From: Cordia subcordata
Taxonomy: Eukaryota; Streptophyta; Magnoliopsida; Boraginales; Cordiaceae
Assembly (NCBI GenBank): GCA_028554755.1
Contig: JAPTOF010000003.1
Span: forward strand, 22,442,501-22,506,500
Reading direction: 5' to 3'
Length of the DNA stretch: 64,000 nt
The notes under the pieces were generated by a model, which saw only the letters and a list, made by a program, of their open reading frames with translations, was not told the origin of the DNA and did no database searches. Shown here in pieces: positions 12,300 through 24,400 of this stretch. The position numbers and the translations under genes were made by a program. The number at the start of each line of letters is the position of its first letter. Positions within the stretch are counted from its first letter, which is position 1.

Positions 12300-12630
12300 A
12301 ATGTAAAAAATATATAAAAGATTCGTCTATCAATTCTCACATGAAAATTAATTGTTTTTGAAGATCAAGAATATGTCTCAAAAATACTTTGATTAACTAT
12401 TTTTAATGATGCGAAATTGATTTTATGACTCGAAACTCTTTGTATATATAAGTTAACTTTTTATTCCGCTCGTACTTGTCAACAACATATTTAAAAACAC
12501 CATGTCGTCCACCAATTCTCACAGAAGAATTAATTTTTTCAGAAAGTCAACAATAGGTCTCAAAAAGATACTTTGTTAATTTTTTGTCTCACTCATACTT
12601 TTCAAAAATGTATCTAAAAGCACCAACCAT
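12300..12630. repeat. Diverged direct duplication
   Basis: CAATTCTCACA at 12331 recurs at 12513. The following TTAATT, GAAGATCAA/GAAAGTCAA, ATGTCTCAAAAA/AGGTCTCAAAAA and ATACTTTG landmarks are colinear. A second shared block (CGCTCGTACTTGTCAA and CACTCATACTTTTCAA) is spaced about 60 bp less, so one copy carries a deletion. No coding potential was seen. Confidence 0.5.
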
Positions 12631-13264
12631 AAAAAATTTATATATATATTCTTGATGTGTGACTTTTCAATATGATAATAGTAATTTTGACCCAAAAAAT
12701 GATGATAATAGAAATTGCCTAATTGAAAATTTAAAGCATTCATGTATGCTCATATTGCCATTCTTTTTTTTTCTTTTTTCTTTTTCTTTTTCTTTTGACC
12801 TTCGATGTTATTATAACTTTATCTATTTTCTTGTATGAAAACATCTAATCCATTATTGAAAGTGACATAGTGACTTTTATTTAAACACAAATCCTAATTT
12901 AACATTAGGAATGAATAACTCAAGGCGAAAAATGTAAATAACATTGACATTCTTAAGTAACAAAAAAACACTACTAAAATTTGGAGGGCAAAAAAGTTAT
13001 CTCATTTATTTTTCTAGATATTAGTAACCCATCTCATGAAGCCTAACAGTAAGACAACCAATGATTCACCCCAAACCAACCAAAAGATGACAAGTTCATG
13101 GAATTCTTCTAGGCTCTTTTTCTTTTACTAGTCCCAACTTATTTTGCTTTCAAAACAATAAAAAGGAGTGTTTTTTTTCCTTGACAAGTAAAAGAAAAAT
13201 ATAATAAATTCTAGTCTAATAATTTAAATTTCTAAATCAACTCATCATTTGATATCGAGTAATA

Positions 13265-13982
13265 CTAGATATTACCCTATTTTTAACACCCTATTTTCAC
13301 CCCTTATTTGGCATGTTGAGTTGGGATGCCAACTAGACTTTTTTTTTAATGTCTTTTCTTGTTTTTTTTTCACTCTTTTTTATTCTTTTTCTCTTTTCTT
13401 TATTTCTTTATTTCTCTTCTTTAATTAATATTTCCTCCTTTCTTTTCTTTATCTTTTTACTTATTCTAGTTACAAGAATTGCCCTAATTAACAAGCTAGC
13501 TAAAAAGAAATGTTGCTTATTGAAAAAGAATACATATTGAATAAATTATTAAAGGAAAAAAAAACTGATACCGTAACGTATAGTTCTCTTCAGAAAATTG
13601 AAATCAATCAGAATGGAGAAAAATATTTTTAGATTGCCTTTTCTCTGCCGTACAAAAATATTACAAATTATTCTAAAGCTCGAAAAAACCTATAATATAA
13701 ATCAATAGCAACAAAAAGTATCACCTAGCTTTAATTACGTGAGATATTGAGTTAAAAAAAATTACGAGTTGGTAAAAATAAAAGATAGGAAACATCTAGT
13801 ACCGATAAGTAAAAAGAAAAAGAGAACAAAGGAGGAAACCATAATTAAGGGAGAGAAAAAAGGAAGAAAAAATAAAGAAGGAGAAGGATTTTTTTTTTTT
13901 TGAAAAGTCTATTTGACATGCCAACTCAACATATCAAGTAAGGGGTAAAAATGGGATGTTAAATATAGAGTGACATCTATAT
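13265..13982. mobile_element. Foldback MITE with very long inverted arms
   Basis: The left arm starts near TAGATATTACCCTATTTTTA and passes through TTTTCACCCCTTATTTGGCA and ATGTTGAGTTGG. The right arm is its reverse complement (…CCAACTCAACATATCAAGTA, AGGGGTAAAAATGGGATGTT, ending near GTGACATCTA). Complementarity continues inward through the pyrimidine-rich TTTCTTTATTTCT…TTTCCTCCTTTCTTTTC stretch, so each arm is about 200 bp. The centre, about 13560-13780, is unique and non-coding. A target duplication could not be resolved with confidence. Long arms favour a Mutator-type or foldback origin. The 63-aa ORF at 13349-13540 is only the T-rich arm translated. Confidence 0.75.
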
Positions 13983-14470
13983 ATACAAAAGTTCTTTCTT
14001 ATGTGTTGCTAGTGTGTTATGCTAGCATGATAACTACTAATTCATTATAGTTTATATATTAATTTATTATAGTATTAAATTTAACTTAGAATTGTAATTA
14101 TCAACCAACTACTATTTAAAAAAATATATTTTTTAATTATAAAAGATTTATGACTAGATTTATCATGTACTATTAAATATAGATAATCTCAAATAAATTA
14201 GATATTTACCATTAAAAGCAAAGTGATGGCACAAGATATTAAAACAGTATTGTGATGTTAAAACATAAATAATGGATTTGCACAAATTATTATATGTGTT
14301 AAAAATAGTAAGTAAAATATACAATAACGCCTCTATAGCATGTACTTTTTAGCCGTTCTACGCTAAAAACCAAACGGACACATTGCTTTCTCAGTTTTCC
14401 CTGCTAAGTGTCGAACAGTACAAGTTCCAGTGCAAAAACCCGTCAGCAGATTCTCTATCATCAACCCCCA

Positions 14471-14503
14471 ACACCCCCCCCCCCGGCGGGAACCCCCCCC
14501 CCC
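14471..14503. repeat. Paired poly-C runs
   Basis: Two C homopolymer runs of about 11 and 9-10 bases are separated by GGCGGGAA. They lie upstream of the STICHEL-like leader. The run could fold as an i-motif or G-quadruplex, and it is also a place where base calls are often wrong. Confidence 0.7.
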
Positions 14504-14599
14504 AAAACACACACAGACAACAAAATATACACACACATATATGAAGCTCATTTTCTCTGTCTAGGCCCCCCTTTCTTACAGCCACCCCGAATCTCACTT

Positions 14600-14765
14600 G
14601 GGTAAAGTTTTAGCATCAACTTACACACTTCACTCTCTTATTTGTTAGCACAAGAGCATAAGCAAACTATACATACACACATATGTGAATAGTTTCTTGT
14701 GTTCACTTTGTTGAAAGTGCCTCGTGAAGTTCATGTGCAAGTGTAGAAAGGTAGAGAGAGATCTC

Positions 14766-14825
<60 letters not shown>

Positions 14826-15417
14826 CGAAGTTTTGGCCTCTTGATTCAGGTGAATGTTAGTGTTCTCTGAGCTCTCTTTTTTGCTTTTTTTTTTCTCTTG
14901 CTTATGTGGGCTGAATACAGCGACCCTTTAAGGGTACGAATAGTAAAAGCTTCGGGCATTGGACTGCCTTTTAACTATTTTGTTGAGGAATTTCAGAAAG
15001 AGTTGAGCTTTTTTCTGTTCTTTTGCATGTGGGGTTGAAGTATATTGTTTGCAAAGTTGGCATTTTTAATGTTTTGTGATGTCAAGATTGGAACTTTTGT
15101 GCTTAATTCAGATGGGTTTTGCTTAATTTTCTGTATTAGTTGTTCTGCTGCAAGTGGTGATGTTTATTTGGGAGGAACCCATCATTGTTCTTGAATGTGT
15201 TTTATGCAAGTGAATTGTGTCTGTTGTGGTTGGTTCTTGTATAAAAGGGTCTTTAATGACTTGGATTTGGCATTGATATCGAGTTTAAGGCACTATTACT
15301 GATGGGTGAATAGGAAAGATTTGGAACAGTTGTAAAGATTAAGAGAATGCAGTGTTTTCTTGTATCTTGGCTTAAATTAAGAGTATTTCCATTGTTGGAT
15401 CGATTTATATGCTGATC
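14600..15417 (+). promoter_or_regulatory. Probable 5' UTR and leader intron of the STICHEL-like gene
   Basis: A (GA)22-type tract at 14777-14820 is followed by TTGATTCAG|GTGAATG at about 14850, a plausible leader splice donor. The sequence from there to the start codon at 15418 is T-rich and looks intronic. Its acceptor is not certain; an AG near 15109, 15154 or 15210 could serve. Long GA or CT tracts are common in plant leader exons. Transcript data would be needed to fix the start and the splice. Confidence 0.4.
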
Positions 15418-18400
15418 ATGACCAGGGCTGTTCGAGATCGCATACTTAAGGATGCGAATGGTAACATCAGTGACCATCTACGGAGTCATATACATTTGAC
15501 GAATTGTATTCATTTGAAGAACCACATGCATAAGCAAAGCCCCGTTTTGGCTGATAGGTCCCTTATGAGGGACCTTGTTGCGCTTCAGAGGTCAAGGTCT
15601 CTGAGGGATCCGTCTATGAGTCCACCCTCATGGCAGTCTCCTTCTGTTGTTGATGTGCTCCTTAGAAGAGGTGAAAGAGATTCGGTGATTGATAATGGAA
15701 GGCGGTCTGTAGGCATAGATCGTCCCGGGGACGAAAGGGGAATGATGGGAATCTCACCAATCATAGGTCCTGCTCATTTAACGAGGCATAATGAAAGGGC
15801 AGCTGCTGTGAGTGAGCGTGGTAGCAAGAGTGGAGTCCAAGAACGAAGGAGAGCTAAGAGGGAAGTATCACATGGTGGTGATTTAGCTACTGATTTTATG
15901 GCTGGGAAGGATGAAGTTCTGGGAGTTGGAGATAGTTCCATCCGTGACAATGTTTCTGGGAACTCTGAAGCAAGAGATAAAAATAATCAACAGAAAGGGA
16001 GGCTTAGACAAGATGATCACTTTAAGACACTGTCTGAGCGATTAAAGGAGTTACCAGTAGACAGTGACGATGCGGCTTCTTCATATAACCATGTTCATGG
16101 AAGCCAGGCTGGAAATCTCAGGCTAGCAGAGGAAGCAGAAGGAAATGTTCGCGGCCAACGTGGTAGTCTGAATAGGGGAAGGAGGCGCAAATTTCGAGCT
16201 GCTAGAAGAACTCGGGCTTCAGTAGCTGCTAAAGATGCTGGTGCTCAAAATGAAATATCTGTGGCCTCTAATTCATTTGGTCAAGGGGCAGAACACCAGA
16301 AATATCACAGGGAGGAGGGGGAAGTAGATTATGCCAATCAAAATGTCACAAAGGGTCCAAGAAATGGTTGTGGTATTCCTTGGAACTGGTCAAGGATTCA
16401 TCACAGAGGGAAATCATTTCTTGACATGGCTGGCAGAAGTTTGTCCTGTGGTTTGTCAGATCCAAGATTAAGGAAAGGCGGTCTTCTTAGAGGGAAGGAT
16501 ATTCCTGATATGCCAGTGATGTCAGAGAATTCAGGCTCCTCTATGAAATCTGATGCTGAAGCATTTCCGTTGCTCCTCGATGCTTCAGGATCTGCAGGAA
16601 GTGCAGATAATGCTGCTTGGGTTCATGATTATTCGGGAGAGTTAGGCATTTTTGCTGACAATCTTCTGAAGCATGAAATTGACTCTGACCTTGTGTCAGA
16701 AGCAAGGTCTGGCGAGAAGCAAAAGCCAGGAAATCGCCGTGGCAGGCATCAGAGCCTAACACAAAAGTACACACCTAGAACCTTTAGGGATCTGGTAGGG
16801 CAACATTTGGTAGCACAAGCGCTTTCAAATGCTGTTGTAAGAAGGAAGGTTGGGTTGCTTTATGTGTTCTATGGACCTCATGGCACAGGTAAAACCTCCA
16901 CCGCACGGATATTTTCCAGGGCTTTAAATTGCCAGTCATTGGAGCATCCGAAACCATGTGGATTTTGTAATTCTTGTGTTGCACATGATATGGGGAAAAG
17001 TCGAAATATTAGAGAAATTGGGCCAGTTGGTAATTTTGACTTTGAGGGCATTATGGATCTTCTTGAACATATGATTGTTTCCAAACTACCATCCCAGTAT
17101 AGAGTTTTTATATTTGATGATTGTGATACTCTTTCTCCTGATAGTTGGAGCGCGATAGTGAAAGTCATAGATCGAGCTCCCAGACGTGTGGTTTTTATCC
17201 TTGTTATTTCAACTCTTGATGTATTGCCACATATAATTATATCCAGGTGTCAGAAATTCTTTTTCCCTAAGTTGAAAGATGCAGATATCATTTATGCTTT
17301 GCAATGGATTGCCACCAATGAAGATCTAGAAATTGATAAGGATGCATTGAAGCTTATTGCTTCTAAATCAGATGGATCCTTGAGGGATGCTGAGATGACC
17401 CTTGAACAGTTGAGTTTGCTTGGACAGAAAATTTCTGTTCCGCTGGTCCAGGAAATGGTATGTTCTTTTCACCTAAATGAGATTTAAATAGCTATCATTT
17501 TGCTGGCATCAAGAGATATATGATATCTTGTTGAAGGTGCCACTGGCTTTTAGTGGATAATAAGTTTTTTTGCCACTCTTTCTTTCCCGAATCTTACTTG
17601 AATTAGAGCACTCTTAAAGGGTGTTTGGCTTTGCTCATAAGCACCTAGAAAAAAGCACCCTCTCATATGCTTTTTACTATTTAGGTGCTTATAAGCACCA
17701 AATAAGCAAAGCCAAACACCCTCTTATTCTGTTTCCAGAGCTAAAGCATTCTGACAATTGGCTTTCTGAAACTTTGTGTTGTCTGATATCAATTTTAGTT
17801 TTCTGGACTGCAAGAAATATCTTAATATCTTTTGTAGGAATACAATTCTAAGTGTTGAATCTGAATTATGGTTGATCCTTCCGATACTGAGGCTGCTTCT
17901 TGAATCTTGTCTAAAATTATTTATCTTGCTTGACTCTTGTTTTACGCCTACTTTTTTGCTGAAACTATTCTCATGCTTCTGCGGTTCTGCCATATAGTCA
18001 AACAAACTTCAAATTTGATCAGTTCTTCAAAATTGAATTGCTGATTGTCCATCATATTACTCCTCTGAAGCCTTTGTGTTAGGTCCAAAGCATCCATCTA
18101 GATCGACCGAGACAGCACTTGTTTCTGTATTACATATCAGAGTGTTAGGCAGATCATGTAAAAGAAATGCTGGACCTTCTAACTGAATGGAGCCATTATT
18201 TTCAGGGTCTTGAGTCACTTTCAAGACTTCCGAAGTAATGGGGTTATCGAGCAAACTCTCCACCAAGGAGTGGCAAGGAAATCTCACCGCAGTCTTCCCT
18301 TTCTCTTTTATCCAACGAGGTGTAGGACCAATAAGCAGCTCGACCAATTTGCAGTTTAACTAAAACTGAGAGAATTGACATTGGAGAACAGGCCACCCAG

Positions 18401-21400
18401 AGTAACTAAAATAATAACATTAATGCCCGAAATGGGTTACTGGCTTGCAAATTCCATATAACCCTTTTGGATACTTTCATATAAGAGAATCAACAAATAT
18501 GAGTGTGACATCTACAATAATCACACCCTGATTTAAATTTCCATAGTTGGACTTGTAAAGAACTATCTTAACCCAGAAAAGGCTGTTGTAAAGAATTTTG
18601 AGATTCAAAGTTGATTGCACGAACTTTTGTGACTTGTGAATATTTCTAAATTTTGCAGCTTTTTCTTGTAGTTATGACCTGCCTGCATTTTCTGATGACA
18701 TAAATATTGAGTGGCAATCACTTTAAGCATTGCTAGTGTGTAGCAAGTTCATTGACGATATCACAGTAACAACTTCGCTAGCAATATCAGAATAACAACA
18801 TTATCTGTGCGATTTGGGCCTGGCCTTTGTTGAGCAAAATCTAGGTATTGTGTTTAATGGCTTATTTCAGCAAAGTAACATTCAATGAAAAGGTATTAAT
18901 GGCAAAGCAGAAGCTTATTTTATGCATAAAATTTACTTGACGTGCTTAGATTGAATCACATTACTGTAGTCAATTGCTATTGGCTTTGCTACTTAAAGTA
19001 CGGTCAAGCTTGGGGTTCTTGTTTGCTTTAGAATTGCAGCACAGAATTTGGGGGCAAGGGGCTACTGAGAGGCAAAATTATATTCTTTTGGTGGCAATGG
19101 GAGAGTTCCGTCTTCAAGCCCCTGTACTTTGGATTTTGAAGCTTTTTAAGTAATTGATGTCAAGAAATGACATTTAGAAGTAGTTAGCTTCAGATATCAA
19201 TCTTCTAACCTTCTTTTTCATCCGCCCATTTGCTGTTTGAATGCAAAAATGAATTTGACTTCCTGATGACTGCTCTCAATAACTAAGGGATAGGAAATTG
19301 CTTGTATTTCATCACTTAGATATGTTGATACAGTCTTGTTTTTACGTACTTGTTGTGTCCTATATAATGCTTGCTCTGCCCTGGTAAGGTAGACACTATC
19401 ATGTGGCCTGGAACTAATGTCAATGTATGGACTCCACAACCATTTTCAACATGGACGGCATTTAGTTCTCTGTAAACAGACCTCCATTGTGAACTATTTT
19501 ACTCTAAACAAGCTATCCTATCTATTTATTTTCTGCATATGTTCCTTCTACTTAACAATTTGCTGTTCTGCTTATTCATATCTGACAGCAACCATTGATA
19601 TGGTAATTCCTCATTTAATGTCTTTCATCATAATTCTCCATTGGCTATGTAGGATTAGTGTCTTCATAATTTGTAAGAGCTTTGATGATAGAACTTTGTG
19701 GTAAATCATTATAACCATAAAATCAGACCACCTCCATGGGGACAAGAAAACTTTCTGTTCCATAGCTTTAGTAATAAGAGGATATAGAGCAGGGATCTGA
19801 AATATACTGTAATAGGTGCATAACTTGTCAAATTCTGTAGTATATTCTTTGGATTCTCTCATGTTTATTGTCTAAAAATGGTTGGTTGATTCTGCAGGTA
19901 GGCCTTATTTCTGACGAGAAGTTAGTGGATCTGCTTGATTTGGCTTTATCTGCAGACACAGTTAATACTGTGAAAAACTTGAGAGAGATCATGGAATCTG
20001 GAGTAGAACCATTAGCATTGATGTCACAGCTTGCAACAGTCATAACTGATATACTTGCTGGTGGCTACAATTTTGCTAAAGAAGGGCACAGAAGGAAATT
20101 TTTCCGGCGACAAGCATGTGAGTTTAGTAACTTTTGGTCTCTAAATTTAGAGAATAACCTCTGAATCTACATGGTGTTAGTTGGTTGCCCTTGTCCTTGT
20201 CCTTTCAACTTGCATCCAAGACATGGTATTTGGTACTAACATTTTAAGTTTATTGTTTTCATGTTATACTTCAAAATAATTTCTTCTTCGTCGCTATTTC
20301 ATTGATACCCTTAATTTTTCTCCACCTGAATTACAAAATGTTGATTACAGTGTCAAAAGAAGATACAGAGAAGCTGCGTCAAGCTCTGAAGACATTGTCC
20401 GAAGCTGAAAAGCAGCTGAGAATGTCAAATGACAGAGTAACCTGGCTAACCGCTGCACTGCTGCAACTTGCTCCTGATCAGCAATATATGTTACCCAGTT
20501 CTTCTGCAGACACTAGTTTCAATCATAGTCCATCAGCGTTCAATAACACTGGTGCCAGACAGAACCATAGGAAGAGCAATGTTGAGCATTCAGACGTGTA
20601 TAATAGGGAGAGAGGGTTGTCAGAAAAAGTTAGAGTAGATTCCCAAGCAGGAACATCTGGTAATGCTTATTATATTGCTAAGACGAACAGTAACATTGTA
20701 GAGAGACCTCATCAGGAAAACAGCATGTCCAGTGATAGAAATAGATTGAATAGCAGGCACTTACCAGTGAAATATCATGGAGAAGCTGAAGAAATTTGGT
20801 TGGATGTGCTTGAACAGATCAGGATAAATAGCATAAAGGAGTTCCTATATCGAGAAGGAAAGCTGATCTCAGTCAGTTATGGTGCAGGTACTCTCAATAT
20901 ACATAATGTCCGTTCGCAATGCCATAATTTATGCTGTAATTTTGTAGTTTCAGCTATCATCTTATTCTTAGATGCTTATTTTAACATTAAATAGTATAAT
21001 TCATGAAGTCTGTATCAGCATATAAGATTTTGGTGGAATTTTTTACACTTGTACTTTTTGCTTTCAAAACCATTCTTGTTTTTGGACTCTATTGGCATGT
21101 AACCAATTCTTTATGCTTGATCTTGAGGATATTCCTGTAGATCTGTAATCTTCATTAGGCATAAACTGAAATACACGCCTAGAGTACAGCCGTATGCTTT
21201 TGATAGTATGATTTCCACAGTTCACGTGAATATAAAACTATGCTTTCTTGCTGCCTACAGCTGTCTGTTATTCTCAGAATTGGACTTAAATCGATCCCGA
21301 ATATATTGTGGAGATATTATGCCATGTTTGAAACCCCCAGAAGTCTAGATATGGTCAATTACGGCCTTCTAAAGGACACATATAATATTACTGCCAGATC

Positions 21401-24400
21401 AATGGAAAATAAATATTCCTCATCCAAAAAGGATTCAGAACTTTCCTAAAACAATATAGCTAAAATAGAGGTGTTAACCTTATGCGTTATTACATAATCC
21501 TAACATAGCAAGACTCATGAAGATGTCTCATGGCATTTTGTAGAGCAAAAAGTGAGCCTGATCAAGCAACCCAGGCTACCTTCAGCAGCTTCTTTTTGCT
21601 AATTGCTATTATCTTTTTCAAAAATCTTATTTTATCTTTAAAGAATATATATTACTAGTGAGTGTAGAAAAATAGGTTTTATGCTGTAAGATGGGGCTTT
21701 GTTATGGCTATATAATTCTTGAAGTGCATAAGGGACAGGTGATATTATTAGAGAGATTGAACACAAAGAAAGATACAGCCAAAAAGGTATTGTCATTATA
21801 TGAGACCACAAAAACGAATGGATCTTGTAGATATTGAGAAAAGTATATATATGTAGATCTTGGATTTCTAATCTAGTTGACGTAAACTTTATTGCTTTTT
21901 TTTTTCCTCGGATGAGTTTGATACCGTGGGAGGAAATTTTGGATTTTTTCACTATAATCATTTATACGTATGAGCTGTGTATGTGTTTCTGATGGCATTA
22001 ATTACTGGGATTCCGCTTGGGATTACTATCATGTCATACACGTCAAGATGATTTAGAATCTATAGTGTTTGAGGTAAGTCAAAATAACTTGAATTTATGC
22101 AACTTTGATTTAGTATAACAAAATTTGCTAACATGGAAGTAGATGGAGCATCAAGAGATTTAGAAGGGTGAACATTTGGCCGAATATGTTATATGTTTCA
22201 ACTGTGGATCTGCCAATGGCATCAAATTAAGATAGAGCCGGTAATGCAGAGTGTTCTAGATTGTTGAGTGAAAAGCACGTCCTGGGATCAGTATTATCAA
22301 TTAGAAATTAGGATGCATTTTTAAGATGCTTGCTTGGTGGATAGTGGTTGTAAGAGCCTTGACAGAATGGACTCATTCTAGTAATCTAAGATCGTGAGAA
22401 TGAGAAAATTGCTACTCATATAACAGAAAAATTAAGGCTAAGAGATTTATATGGCCAAGTTTAGTGGGTCAGATATGACATTTAAATCAAAGTTGGTTAG
22501 AATATGTGATTTGTTAGTTGATACCATATGATTGTATAGCAAGAAGTTATGCAAAGCTGCATGGCTAACAACCCCATTAATTAACACTGTCAAAACACAT
22601 TCACTGCTCGGCCATATAAATGAGTTCCTCCCGAATGAATCCAAAATTGCTTCCAAGTCATCAAACACATCTGATGACATGAAAAGAGCAAAACTTTTGC
22701 TTGCAGTGAATTAGGAATTTCGGAATTAAAGGCTTATTTATGTCGGTGGTACCTATAGGTTGCTACTTGTAGCATTTGATAGTGTTGCTCTTTTCGTTAA
22801 TGCTTGTAGATGTTAAAGAACTGGTAAAAGCATAAAAAGATGAAAGAATCTAAGTGGTTATGAACCTAAGGAATTGAAGGCTCCTAAAATTTTTAAGACT
22901 TCTCTTGGGCTGTGGCTCCTGTTTTAACCAACTTCAAGAAGAAGCCTCTGAAAAATGTCAAGAAAACTAAACATAATTAAGATATATTGAGAGTTTGATA
23001 GGAAGAATTTCCTTATTTTTCTTTTTAATTTGTCAAATATATTAAAGTGTCATATACCATTTACATCACTTCTTTGATGTTAATAGAATTTTAGGAGGGG
23101 CTGTGATGTTCTTCCATCAAATGCTGTGAACCGAAGAAATGGCAATGTAGTAATATGCACTGTCAAAATAACATTTCAGGTCATTCTTGATAGGCTATTC
23201 ATTGTTGGACAATCTTGGGAAAGTTGACAGAAAAAGATATTTGCAATGCTTCAGTTCATAAATGTCAATCTAGACTGTAAAATAATTTTCTCGTTTAAGC
23301 TAGTTATCTATCAGCCTGAACTGTTGCAAGATTTACTTTCTTTGGTTCTATCCTTTTCCTTTTCTGTTTTCTTTTCTCATCGTGGGAATGGGGGATTTAA
23401 TGAAGTCCAACTAAGCAACATAATGATTTAGTTACAACTAGCTCAGAAAATGGTATTATTGTGTAATCCATAATTGCCTAGGAAGCTTCTTTTCAACAGT
23501 TAACATGTCAGACAACAACACTTATATGGTGTATAACATTTTTGGAACACTCTTGACAACATGTGCATGGTTCCACGGTTCTCATCCTTAACGAACATGA
23601 TAAAAGTTTTAAATTCGGCCAGTTGTTGGATCACTTACAGAAGACGTGTTGGATAGTCATTGTTTTTTCGGAGGCCGGGTTAGTTTGAGAACCATTCTTG
23701 GGGATGAAACCCCTCATGCATCATCCCCTAGGAGAGATTTGATCGAATCTGGGGATATTTAAGGATGCGAGTGCCTAAAGGAAGAGTAAGTCCAAGGTTG
23801 ACATGCTAGTCAGCGCATTTTTGGCCTCTCTATAGACATGCGAAAGGTGGAAGCTTTGGTGATTAAACATCTTTTGGCATGACATAAAAAAAATGTATTC
23901 CTCTAGAGTTAAGATTTATTTTTGAGAAATAAGAGTTAAGATTTATTTTATTTGAGTTAAAAAAGAACAATTACATATGATGGGGATGGCAAGCACCATA
24001 TAAACTTGTAAGAAGTATTGGTTTTTATAAAATAGTATCCCAACCCGTGTGGGAAAGAGGCTCAAAAGTGCGCACGTTTAGCGTTTTTAAACACTGGCAC
24101 AGTGTATTCAAGTAAGGCTTATGCATCTGGGCTTTGGCGCAGGTGTTGGGCGCTTTTGAGGAGTGTGGTTGTTGGAGTATGTTTGTGACCCTTGTTCTGT
24201 TTGACCTTTCTGATGATTTCCCTAATAAGCAGTGTTGTAAATTCTTTTGATCCTTTGCACACTGGATCAAAATTTTCGAAGACTTATAGTTCTTTCACTA
24301 CTTCAGAACCGGATAGTGTATAGTAGCAATTTAAAATAATGGTTATTTGTCTTTTAAGGATGTTTAGAGTATTAAATGCAATTTATATGCTACTTTGGTA

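Larger units (their letters stand above)
17458..19897 (+). other. Intron 1 of the STICHEL-like gene (2.4 kb)
   Basis: The donor is ATG|GTATGT at 17458 and the acceptor TTCTGCAG|GTAGGC ends at 19897. The intron is phase 0, between LVQEM and VGLIS. It contains a small hairpin element (17619-17721) and a minus-strand coding-like fragment (18057-18359). The remainder shows no repeats or ORFs of note. Confidence 0.9.

Noticed and set aside
13349..13540. Leu/Phe-rich 63-codon ORF
   Set aside because: It is the T-rich arm of the foldback element.
14471..14503. Poly-C runs as a functional motif
   Set aside because: Homopolymer runs near a promoter could be real but are also typical sequencing or assembly uncertainty; no function is claimed.
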